Of a stretch of 17,135 nt of DNA, positions 1 to 8,020 are shown one piece after another; the stretch's first letter is position 1, and every line of letters starts with the position of its first letter. The position numbers were made by a program, and so were the translations under genes. The notes under the pieces were generated by a model that saw only the letters and a program-made list of their open reading frames with translations, searched no databases and was not told the DNA's origin. Origin of the DNA: Planctomycetaceae bacterium (GTDB lineage Bacteria > Planctomycetota > Planctomycetia > Pirellulales > Thermoguttaceae); contig JAITKS010000058.1 in the NCBI GenBank assembly GCA_031278315.1, positions 1 through 17,135 of the forward strand, in the 5' to 3' direction.

Positions 1-210
1 TTTTCTTATCGTTTTTTCCGAGTCTGGGTCGAGCCGAATCGCCTCGTTAAAATCTTTCAAAATGTTGTCAAATTCCTTTTCATCAAAAAGAATTTGAATC
101 TCGGTACGTTCAGGAAAAATTCCTGAATATGCGGTGTTAAAGCTCGTCTGAGTCATAATGAGCAGTAAGCTCAACATTACGCAAAGTTTAATTTTTAAAA
201 TCACTTTCAT
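1..210 (-). CDS. Secreted TPR-like protein, N-terminal part (cut by window edge)
   Basis: Seventy codons are visible before the window ends, so the C-terminus is missing. I placed the start at the ATG at 208-210 because an AAAGGA motif lies six bases upstream. An in-frame ATG five codons earlier is possible but has no such site. The first 25 or so residues are a lysine-containing n-region followed by a hydrophobic core (VMLSLLLIM), consistent with a Sec signal peptide. Residues 53-66 (DFNEAIRLDPDSEK) fit the second helix and turn of a tetratricopeptide repeat, whose usual ending is A-hydrophobic-x-L-D-P. The protein is thus probably exported and may bind other proteins through TPRs. The specific role is unknown. 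Confidence 0.55.
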   Translation of the reverse strand, partial: MKVILKIKLCVMLSLLLIMTQTSFNTAYSGIFPERTEIQILFDEKEFDNILKDFNEAIRLDPDSEKTIRK

Positions 211-329
211 TTTTTGTCCTTTCATTTTAAAAAGGGTTGTTAAGTTTTTTTGACAAAGACAACGCATCTTTGTCGAATCCAAAAATTTTCCGTTTTTTGA
301 ATTAACGTAACGGAAAAACGTTTTATCGG

Positions 330-510
330 TCTTGTTTTTTAAAACACGAAAAACATGAAAATTATCTAAAACCCCTTTTGTGATTTTCGTGATTGTTCGT
401 ATGTTTCGTGTTTAAAAATTAGTCGAATCGAAAATTACAAAATTTTCTTTCTCTGTGTTCTCTGTGTCCTCTGTGGTTAATAAAAAAATTTCCACAGATA
501 TTACAAAAAG
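330..510. repeat. Dispersed intergenic repeat fragments (TTTCGTG-type and CACAGAG-type)
   Basis: This stretch has no gene. Bases 393-450 (ttgttcgt...tttcgtgtttaaaaatta) recur in diverged form at 1318-1350. Bases 450-482 hold the CACAGAG-type repeat in minus orientation (ctctgtgttctctgtg), which recurs at about 1395, 3117, 6488 and 17090. The following ttccacagatattac resembles a decayed end of the MITE described at 6461-6688. The segment looks like an old, partly eroded MITE copy. Confidence 0.6.
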
Positions 511-528
511 AGTTAATACTATAAAGAA

Positions 529-724
529 AAATCTTGCCCGTATTTACAAAAAAAATCTAAAATTTCTTTTTTGTTTACAGAATTTTTATCGTAATTGAAT
601 ATTAGATAATAATTACGGCAAAGCACTTTTATAAATTTTTTGGATTAGTGATAAAGATTGGTGTCTATGTAAGTCATAATCAACTTCGCGTAAGACAGCT
701 ATTTCTGACATATTGAGTTTTTCG
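529..724 (-). pseudogene. Decayed copy of the sigma-factor-like 3' end
   Basis: This segment aligns nearly base for base with 1588-1784, the C-terminal end of the sigma-like gene. Both share long identical blocks such as aaaatttcttttttgtttac and taagacagctatt. Translated in the matching minus frame it reads SEIAVL.EVDYD near the upstream end and then meets stop codons, whereas the intact gene reads SAIAVLLGVDYD. It is therefore a truncated, non-functional duplicate of region 4 and the tail. It is bordered by the repeat at 450-510 and a MITE-end remnant at 744-763 (taatatctcagtcgaataat), suggesting the duplication was carried or bounded by those repeats. Confidence 0.75.
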
Positions 725-853
725 TAATATACTTTTCACACTTTAATATCTCAGTCGAATAATTTTTTTTGTAATATATACTCATTGTCCTTTAAAATTC
801 GGTATTATTTTTTGTAACGAAAAAGGTGACCGTTCACGTATAAAACTAGAATC

Positions 854-932
854 GCCCTGAAAGGGCAACAGTATTATAGCCCGCCCCAGCGGGGCGGGTA
901 AAAGTCCCCCCTCCCCGAAGCCCTGAAAGGGC
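854..932. repeat. REP-like palindromic cluster
   Basis: Two copies of the palindrome gccctgaaagggc (854-866 and 920-932) flank a strong hairpin, cccgcccc-agc-ggggcggg (880-898, eight base pairs, three-base loop). GC-rich DNA in an AT-rich intergenic region, with paired palindromes, is typical of REP/BIME elements. A related motif (cctgaaaagaacggc) occurs at 6705-6720. No transposase is nearby. Confidence 0.65.
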
Positions 933-996
933 GGCAGGATATTGTCTCAATATTAGTGATTAGTTCGCATTTATTTTTTAAACACGACACGAAAAG

Positions 997-1315
997 GAGC
1001 TAACTATCTGTTAAGTCCCGCTAGGGACGACACTTTATTAACCGTATGCTTTAGCTTACGGATCACATGCCTATAACTTATCAAGTCCCGCAGGGACGAC
1101 ACTTTATTAACCGTATGTTTTAGCTTACGGATCACATGCCTATAACTTATCAAGTCCCGCAGGGACGACACTTTATTAACCGTATGCTTTAGCTTACGGA
1201 TCACACGCCTATAACTTATCAAGTCCCGCAGGGACGACACTTTATTAGCTCCTTCCGTATGCTGGAGCATACAGTTAATAAAGTGTCGTCTCTAGCGGGA
1301 CTTCTTGATATTTAG
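997..1315. repeat. 69-bp tandem repeat array with inverted terminal unit
   Basis: The motif aagtcccg starts at 1013, 1083, 1152 and 1221, giving periods of 70, 69 and 69 bp. The whole unit is conserved, including two small palindromes, gtcccgcagggac and ccgta...tacgg. At the right end the unit appears inverted (1257-1315), so the array is bounded by inverted copies of the same sequence, each carrying a gagcta box. The minus strand is open for 88 codons only because 69 is a multiple of three; the translation is a simple 23-residue repeat with no signal of a real protein. Best read as a palindromic mobile repeat expanded by tandem duplication. Confidence 0.8.
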
Positions 1316-1364
1316 CTCTTGTTCGTGTATTTCGTGTTTAAAAATTACAAAAATTTGAAAAACA

Positions 1365-1440
1365 ATTATTCCACTGATATATTACAATTTTTTTTATTAA
1401 CCACAGAGAACACAGAGGACACAGAGAAAGAATATTTTGT
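1365..1440 (+). repeat. MITE fragment: terminal repeat plus CACAGAG block
   Basis: Bases 1365-1384 (attattccactgatatatta) match the 20-bp right terminal repeat of the MITE at 6461-6688 exactly. They are followed by the ttaaccacagagaacac block that in intact copies lies next to the left terminus. The internal palindromes are absent, so this is a rearranged or chimeric remnant. Confidence 0.65.
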
Positions 1441-1451
1441 AATGTTAGATT

Positions 1452-1578
1452 GTTTTTTTTGACAGGATTACAGGATTGACAGGATAGTAATTAATGATTC
1501 GAACTTAGAACCCATAATAATCTCCGCATGCGAACTAACCACTGACCACTAACCACTGACCACTATCCAGTAATCCTG

Positions 1579-1588
<10 letters not shown>
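1452..1588. repeat. Short inverted-repeat-bounded element with GGTTAGT-type repeats
   Basis: The ends tttttttgacaggatta (from 1452) and taatcctgtcaaaaaaa (to about 1587) are inverted copies. The interior holds a tandem ccactgaccactaa motif (about 1540-1566), and the segment aatctccgcatgcgaactaacc recurs in reverse complement at 2951-2993. The element overlaps the stop codon and last few codons of the sigma-like gene, so it may have supplied that gene's end. Confidence 0.5.
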
Positions 1589-2643
<1,055 letters not shown>

Positions 2644-2775
2644 TGGAAAATACAAATATGGGAATTTCTTAAGATCTCTTCGATGAATCTCTAAAAATTC
2701 ATTTTTAACTAATGGATGCTAGAGAGAATTTTCAACTACTCTCACTTTAATTTTTGGTTCGCGCTGCCTGCTTAT
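2644..2775 (-). pseudogene. Possible broken N-terminal extension of the sigma-like gene
   Basis: Reading the sigma frame upstream of its ATG gives peptide-like sequence: EPKIKVRVVENSL, then TAG (2719-2721), then HPLVKNEFLEIHRRDLKK running into the annotated start. Composition and hydrophobic pattern look coding rather than intergenic. A second stop lies at 2776-2778 and no ATG lies between the stops. This suggests the original gene began farther upstream and was broken by a nonsense change, with the present start internal. It could also be chance. Confidence 0.35.
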
Positions 2776-2778
2776 CTA

Positions 2779-3086
2779 TTGGAAAGAAACAGGTTCGTTA
2801 ATGAATAATTTTCATATCGCCGAATTTCATAGAACGATGTGCGTATAATTTGAGTCAAAACAAAACGTAAATGACAATATCCGGCAAAACAAAAAGCAAG
2901 TTGCAATATCGTAACAAAAAAATAAAACTCAACAACCCATACCGCACGACAGCAGTTAGCGGTTAGTAGTTAATGGTTAGTTCGCAGGCGGAGATTGAAA
3001 CAATTGCAGATTATTAAGCATAAAGCAGTAGTTAGGAATTTAGTGATTCGAAATTAGAGCTGGTAATAAGATATTAGTGAAATTTG
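2779..3086. other. Intergenic region, no gene; one dispersed repeat copy
   Basis: No supported coding sequence. Bases 2951-2993 (gttagcggttagtag...gttagttcgca) are an inverted homologue of the repeat inside 1452-1588. The rest is AT-rich with no confident promoter or RNA gene. Confidence 0.5.
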
Positions 3087-3322
3087 TAATATATCAGCGG
3101 AATATTTTTTTTATTAACCACAGAGGACACAGAGAACACAGAGAAATCAGATTTTGTAATTTTAGAATTTAAATTTAAGTGAATTACTAAAAAATATTTT
3201 AGCAGGGAACGCAGGCGTCCCGCCTGCATCTTTTGCATCTTTTTTGTACAAAAAACGCCTAAAGCTACGGTCGAGACGACCGCGATCCCGCAAAAAAATA
3301 AATTATTTTACTGACTACATTA
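3087..3322 (+). mobile_element. MITE copy 2 (about 236 bp, diverged right end)
   Basis: It starts with taatatatcagcgg (3087-3100), passes through the CACAGAG block and the stretch aatcagattttgtaatttta, then two hairpins (gcaggcg-tcc-cgcctgc and cggtcg-aga-cgaccg), and ends with a mutated terminal repeat, attattttactga (3302 onward). The order of parts matches the copy at 6461-6688. It carries no coding capacity, so movement would need a transposase in trans. It ends close to the 3' end of the downstream minus-strand gene and its hairpins could act as a transcription terminator. Confidence 0.75.
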
Positions 3323-3333
3323 AATCAAAATTT

Positions 3334-4548
3334 TTATTCTAAACCTAAAGATTTTATGTATTGTTCTGTACAAGAATCAATTTTACTCACACCGGCAGGA
3401 ACTTCGTTTTGAAATGTTGAAAAACGATGTTCAGGAATCTGATCGCCATTGATAATAATATCGCCGTAATTGATTTCTACTAGTAAATTAACCGGCTTTG
3501 AATTTTTTGTCTTGCGGTTCAAATAACGAATTTTACTCGGGAATAAATTATTAACTCCGATATAAACTTCAATATCACAAGGCAAATTAGAAGGATAACG
3601 ATTATTCTCATCTAAACCTCCATGATTTTGCAACAAGAAATCAAAATATACCTGCCGCAACGAACCAACAAGTTTTAAGACTTTTATATCATCAATCGTT
3701 TCAGTTTTCGGTAACTCAGTAAACTCGTAAAAACGATCAATCTGACTTAAAACTCCAGTCATCCCGCCAACATTCCACAACATTCCAACCTGCGGAAACA
3801 TCAGTGAATCCGCTTTGGTTATTTGTTCGCCTCGATTGGGTACTTGTCTTTGCTCTCTTGCCTTTAACTTGTTTTCTTGCGATTTCTTTATCGCTGTTTC
3901 AACCATGTTAATGTTAATTTGATGCAAAGTCTTGTTACCATTGATCGACTTAAATTGCCAAATATTGCCGTTCTTACTATCTTTTCTATTTGGATAACAA
4001 ACCAAAATTATTCGATTCGGCTCCGTCTGAACTGATAACGTGTCCATCGTAAAGTATAACTCTTGCCGAAACATTGTCCGCTGAAATTCCGATAACTGAT
4101 TCGGCAACAAATTAGAATTATCCGAAATAATGTCGTCTTTTTCTTTTTCTAATTCTGAAACTATTACAGCTTGTTCTTCATATCTTCCGTTTGCCGAAAA
4201 TTCTACCCCGTTTACAATTGTTAAAATGCGCATATTACATTCGACCCGTATAAATCGGGAAATTGAATCAATTGATCTCTTTAGAACAATTGCACTCGAT
4301 TCGTTAAAATCATCAAAGTTGTTATTCTGGGCAAATAATTTTGATTGCACAAGATTTATCGTTGCAAAAAATAATAATCCGATGGTAATCTGTAACAAAT
4401 ATACAGAAATTAACCCAAAAAATTCAAAATTTTTTCTATGATTTACAAAAGTAACGAAAATACCAAAGAAACGCATAATGATATGTCGAATGATTATATT
4501 AGGAAGATTGATAATACCGGTACGACATTTGTCGCTTACGGCGGTCAT
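3334..4548 (-). CDS. Secreted or membrane-anchored hypothetical protein, possibly LolA-like fold
   Basis: The frame holds up to 404 residues. The true start is uncertain: ATG at 4548 or the internal ATG at 4476 (MRFFGIF...), neither with a clear ribosome binding site. Residues about 43-66 form one hydrophobic helix (FFGLISVYLLQITIGLLFF), a signal anchor or signal peptide, so the rest should lie outside the cytoplasm. The exported part begins with a helix (IVLKRSIDSISRFIRVECNMR) followed by probable beta strands (GRYEEQAV, FRQELYFTM, IEVYIGVNNLFPSKIRYLNRK, LLVEINYGDIII). An opening helix followed by strands of the type 'polarity-charged, G-x-Y' resembles planctomycete proteins with a LolA/lipoprotein-sorting-like fold. 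That is an inference from pattern, not a recognised family. No neighbour shares its strand, so it is probably monocistronic. Confidence 0.6.
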   Translation of the reverse strand: MTAVSDKCRTGIINLPNIIIRHIIMRFFGIFVTFVNHRKNFEFFGLISVYLLQITIGLLFFATINLVQSKLFAQNNNFDDFNESSAIVLKRSIDSISRFIRVECNMRILTIVNGVEFSANGRYEEQAVIVSELEKEKDDIISDNSNLLPNQLSEFQRTMFRQELYFTMDTLSVQTEPNRIILVCYPNRKDSKNGNIWQFKSINGNKTLHQININMVETAIKKSQENKLKAREQRQVPNRGEQITKADSLMFPQVGMLWNVGGMTGVLSQIDRFYEFTELPKTETIDDIKVLKLVGSLRQVYFDFLLQNHGGLDENNRYPSNLPCDIEVYIGVNNLFPSKIRYLNRKTKNSKPVNLLVEINYGDIIINGDQIPEHRFSTFQNEVPAGVSKIDSCTEQYIKSLGLE

Positions 4549-5045
4549 AATGGATTATCGGTTTTTCACTGTTGGTCAAATGCGGGACAAGATAGTTAAT
4601 TATTTATTTTGAAATCTGCCATAGCGTGTTTGCTTAATTGATAAACATTGATTACCGATTGCAGAGAATAATAAATAATTCGATTCGAGTCCAGAGCAAT
4701 TTTTTGTTTTATTGCTAATCAAAATAAAGCTGAAAGATTACTGAAAATTTCAATATGTTTAACTCTTACTTTTCGATTTGCTTAATTTCACATACGAATT
4801 GATAATCGTTAGTAACATTATTATAGAAATTTCATTACAACATTTACAGCATTTTAATTTACTCCCCAAGTCCCCCAAACAACGGGCTTGATTTTGCAGT
4901 TATTTTGAAAATTGATTGGCAAAGTTTTGTTTTGTAATTGATTAAATAGATATTTGGGGAAAAAGTTATTTCAATCAGATAAACTTAATTTATCCCAAGT
5001 TTTACGTACATTTTTTTGCATGTGCGAGTGAAAATGAAAAAAAAG
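4549..5045. other. Divergent intergenic region, no gene
   Basis: About 500 bp separate the minus-strand gene ending its reading frame at 4548 from the lipoprotein gene on the plus strand. It should hold the promoters of both. It is strongly AT-rich, and I cannot pick out a -35/-10 pair with confidence. No RNA gene or long palindrome was seen. Confidence 0.4.
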
Positions 5046-5051
5046 AGGAGG
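5046..5051 (+). promoter_or_regulatory. Strong ribosome binding site fixing the lipoprotein start
   Basis: The sequence aggagg lies nine bases before the ATG at 5061. It sits inside the longer open frame that begins at a TTG at 5016, which argues for the downstream ATG as the real start. Confidence 0.7.
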
Positions 5052-5060
5052 ATACCTTTT

Positions 5061-6350
5061 ATGCGACTTAGTTTGTCAGTATTTATTGTAACGATAATGG
5101 CTACGGCAATGGCTATGGTAATAGGATGTCAGAATCCTGGATTCCTTGGATTACATGATCATTCGCCCTATTCGGCTCAACCTGTAGCTGGTCCCGGACC
5201 TGGCGTAATTCCGCCGGTTCAAACACCATTACCACAGATGCCGTTGACCCCGCCCGGTCCCGGCCGTAATGCATCTGCTGCTCCAACTACACCGAGCATG
5301 TATTACCCGATGTCACTAAATAGACCCTACGATTCACCTCCAGTCGGAGCAGGTGTTGATTCCGGTCTTACTTCGCCGATAGCTCCGATTATGCCGGTTG
5401 CTCCTGTTCCAGTTATACCGCCGTCTGCACTCGGTAATATTTCTGCTTCCGCCGCAACTCCGAATACAAATATTCATCAAGGTGCAACATCACAAATACT
5501 TTTTGAGAGTCCTTACACGCTTATAATTCATTACGATGCAAAAATACCGGGAGCATTTGATTCAGAACCGCTAATTTGTCCAGCTAAACATGAGTTCGCA
5601 CAAGGCAAAATTTATAGGTTGAAATTATCAAATATTCCCGGACGTCCCGGTAAAGAATTATATCCAACACTTGAAATTGCTCCGGTTAATACACGAACAT
5701 TTACATATTTGGTTAGTTGTTCAATTCCAATTTCATTTACTGAAAATGATTTCGATCAAGTACTCAGCGGAAATTTAATTACAAAAGTTATTTATTTTCC
5801 CGATCGCGAATATCAAGGTTTAGCTAATGCCGGATTAGGTACAATTGTCAACACAGACCTAGAACCGGGAGTCGATCCAATAATGGAAGCTCAAAACAGA
5901 GGTTCTATTCTTGCAATTATCCGCATGGGCAACAAAGATTTACGCTTAACCGAAAACGAATTAAAACGCCGTGAAGCAGTAATCAGATCATTACCTCCGG
6001 GCGTACCTCCGCAAGCTGCAATCGCACACGAATCTATTCAGAGTTCTATTCCGCATAGTTTCATCAGCGGTGTAGATATTCCGCCCTACGGAACTCCAAT
6101 GACAAAAACAACAACAGGTGTACCCGGTCCGCCGCAGTTACCGCAAACACCAGACCCGGCTTATCGTTATCCGATTATTCATGCTGAACCGATTCCAGTT
6201 CCGCCAAACGTAAGAGCATATCCGCCGCCGCAAAATAATGCTGTTCCATACGGATACCCAGTTCCAGACGCAAATGTGCCGTATAATTTACCAAATCCTG
6301 TAGGTTATCAGCCGTCTCCTGCTCCTATGTACTTCAATAGAACAAGATAA
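5061..6350 (+). CDS. Proline-rich lipoprotein sharing a domain with the 6847 gene
   Basis: The product is 429 residues from the ATG at 5061. Residues 1-22 are a signal peptide and MVIGC places a lipobox cysteine at 23, so this should be a lipidated exported protein. Residues about 40-150 and 340-429 are rich in Pro, Gly and Ala and probably disordered, surface-exposed linkers. The central part (about 155-305) is a globular domain with hallmarks YRLKLSNIPGRPGKELYP, PISFTENDFDQVLSGN, TKVIYFPDREYQ and a closing LAIIRMGNK. The same landmarks appear in order in the protein at 6847-7641, so the two are paralogues. I know such pairs only as uncharacterised exported planctomycete proteins. Together with the DUF11 protein at 8021 they form a plus-strand set of exported proteins. 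Function unknown. Confidence 0.75.
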   Translation: MRLSLSVFIVTIMATAMAMVIGCQNPGFLGLHDHSPYSAQPVAGPGPGVIPPVQTPLPQMPLTPPGPGRNASAAPTTPSMYYPMSLNRPYDSPPVGAGVDSGLTSPIAPIMPVAPVPVIPPSALGNISASAATPNTNIHQGATSQILFESPYTLIIHYDAKIPGAFDSEPLICPAKHEFAQGKIYRLKLSNIPGRPGKELYPTLEIAPVNTRTFTYLVSCSIPISFTENDFDQVLSGNLITKVIYFPDREYQGLANAGLGTIVNTDLEPGVDPIMEAQNRGSILAIIRMGNKDLRLTENELKRREAVIRSLPPGVPPQAAIAHESIQSSIPHSFISGVDIPPYGTPMTKTTTGVPGPPQLPQTPDPAYRYPIIHAEPIPVPPNVRAYPPPQNNAVPYGYPVPDANVPYNLPNPVGYQPSPAPMYFNRTR

Positions 6351-6460
6351 TTTAGAAGTTACTGTATAGTTGTTCAAATATAATGTCACTTTATTTGATA
6401 CGTGTATTATTGGATATGTACACTCAATGATAACTTCAAAATTTCAAAATATCCAATTTA

Positions 6461-6688
6461 TAATATATCAGTGGAATAATTGTTTTATTAACCACAGAGA
6501 ACACAGAGAACACAGAGAAATCAGATTTTGTAATTTTAGATTTTAAATTTCAGTGAATTACTAAAAAATATTTTAGCCGGCGGGAACGCAGGCATCCCGC
6601 CTGCATCTTTTTTGTACAAAAAACGCCTAAAGATGCGGTCGAGACGACCGCGATCCCGACAACAATAAATTATTCCACTGATATATTA
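6461..6688 (+). mobile_element. MITE copy 1, intact, 228 bp with perfect 20-bp terminal inverted repeats
   Basis: Left end taatatatcagtggaataat (6461-6480) and right end attattccactgatatatta (6669-6688) are perfect inverted copies. The interior has the CACAGAG block, a conserved AT-rich stretch, and two hairpins, gcaggc...gcctgc and cggtcgagacgaccg. There is no open reading frame. The ends begin with TA, and a TA target-site duplication, as made by IS630/Tc1-mariner transposases, would fit but cannot be proved from one site. Copies also lie at 3087-3322 and 16924 onward, with fragments at 450-510, 744-763, 1365-1440 and 6859-6875. Confidence 0.85.
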
Positions 6689-6696
6689 CTATTCAT

Positions 6697-6818
6697 TAAA
6701 ACCGCCCTGAAAAGAACGGCAGTAAATAAAGACACGATTATTAACAACAATTATCGTTCCTTTTCAATTACGTTGATTATGAACCAATAATCCGATCACC
6801 CTTTCAGGACTGTTTTGA
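6697..6818. repeat. Imperfect inverted repeat pair, REP-like remnant
   Basis: Bases 6697-6714 (aaaaccgccctgaaaag) and 6800-6817 (ccctttcaggactgtttt) are imperfect inverted copies. Both carry the cctgaaa core also found in the palindromes at 854-932. The roughly 80 bases between them show nothing else. The pair separates the MITE from the next gene. Confidence 0.45.
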
Positions 6819-6846
6819 TTAATCCTTAAAATTACTGCATATAACA

Positions 6847-7641
6847 ATGACTGCAAAAATTCCGCTGATATATTACGGCAAATTTGAAAAATATAAGACG
6901 ATAATTTCGATTTTATTTTTAACTTTACCGCTGCTTTCGATTAATTTTTCGGACTATGTTTTTGCTCAGCACATGCACTCAATGATTCAACCTCAGATGA
7001 TTCAACCTCATCCGGGAGTGAATCCTTCGGCACAATGGCCCGGCATGCCGGGTGCGCCTGTTGTAGGTTATTATCAACCTGTAAAAATCAATTTGCCTAG
7101 CGGAACACGCGTAGCATTTGCTGTCAACAATCAATTTCTTACACAAGAAGAATCGCCGTACACGGTTGGACTTTTGTTAGGTGCAAATTATAGATTGAAA
7201 ATTACAAATATAAAATTTCACGCCGGTAAAGAATTATTCCCAAGTGTTACTGTACTTCAAAGAACATATCCGCCGCAAGATAAAGCACTCGAATATCCTA
7301 TTCAAATTGATTTAACACACGAAGATTTAGAGTTTGCATTAAGCGGCAGATTTGTTACACGCGTAATTTACCTTGAAAACCCCGAAACCGCTCTGCCGAT
7401 ACGAGGCGATCTCGGACAACAACCTACTACCGAAGCAAAAAATAACGAAGACCCGTTACGTATCGCACTCAACTTGGGTAAACCCGTTGCTGTAATTCAA
7501 CTCGGAGGACGAATACCGCCGACCGGAAATTATGTTGACCCGTTTTTCTTCTACGGCTCACCGCCGTGGATTTCGTTTAACAGAATTTATAAAAAAGAAC
7601 AACAAACTAGTTCTAGCTTGTACCATAACATAATTAGATAA
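6847..7641 (+). CDS. Secreted protein, paralogue of the 5061 lipoprotein
   Basis: A 264-residue product. Residues about 17-40 are hydrophobic and end in YVFA|QH, a good Sec signal-peptidase I site after Ala40, so the protein is exported but not lipidated. A short Met/Gln/Pro/Gly-rich linker follows (41-78). Residues about 80-220 form the shared domain: YRLKITNIKFHAGKELFP, PIQIDLTHEDLEFALSGR, VTRVIYLENPE, and VAVIQLGGR near the end, aligning with the 5061 product. It lacks that protein's long proline-rich tails. The start is not well supported: the ATG at 6847 has no clear ribosome binding site. Codons 5-10 coincide with a MITE terminal-repeat sequence (6859-6875), so the N-terminal codons may derive from an insertion. 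Function unknown. Confidence 0.7.
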   Translation: MTAKIPLIYYGKFEKYKTIISILFLTLPLLSINFSDYVFAQHMHSMIQPQMIQPHPGVNPSAQWPGMPGAPVVGYYQPVKINLPSGTRVAFAVNNQFLTQEESPYTVGLLLGANYRLKITNIKFHAGKELFPSVTVLQRTYPPQDKALEYPIQIDLTHEDLEFALSGRFVTRVIYLENPETALPIRGDLGQQPTTEAKNNEDPLRIALNLGKPVAVIQLGGRIPPTGNYVDPFFFYGSPPWISFNRIYKKEQQTSSSLYHNIIR

Positions 7642-8020
7642 AAAAATAAAAATTATTAACATTATATGTTTGTAATTATTCAGTGAATTTTTCGTTTGTT
7701 ACCTTTTTCGTTACAAAAAATAAAACCGAAATGTAAAGACACAAAACTTTGCAGCTCAACAAAGAGACACAATACTTTACATCGCAACAAAATTTTTTGT
7801 TATTACTTGTACAAATTTAATTTATTTTTATCCGCAAAAAAATTGTTATATGAACTGCTGCAAAATCCATAATGTTCATATTGTTCCTTTTAGAATTTGA
7901 ATTTTTATATGCGTCGTATTATGAATGTCGGCAGAAGGCATAAAAGTATGTTTTCAGATTAGGTAATCTTGCGGCTCGAATCGAAAATTCAAGTGTAAAC
8001 AATTTAATTTTCATTGAAAG
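7642..8020. other. Intergenic region, no gene; dispersed repeat and small inverted repeat
   Basis: No coding sequence is supported. Bases about 7697-7725 are the reverse complement of 800-831 (shared ttttttgtaacgaaaaaggt), a dispersed repeat. An 8-bp inverted repeat, atgtaaag/ctttacat, spans about 7732-7783 and encloses two similar agacacaa motifs. It could be regulatory for the next gene. Confidence 0.4.

Noticed and set aside
1004..1270. 88-residue repetitive protein on the minus strand
   Set aside because: It is the translation of the tandem array; it stays open only because 69 is divisible by three.
997..1315. CRISPR array
   Set aside because: The whole 69-bp period is conserved, with no variable spacers, and no cas gene is nearby.
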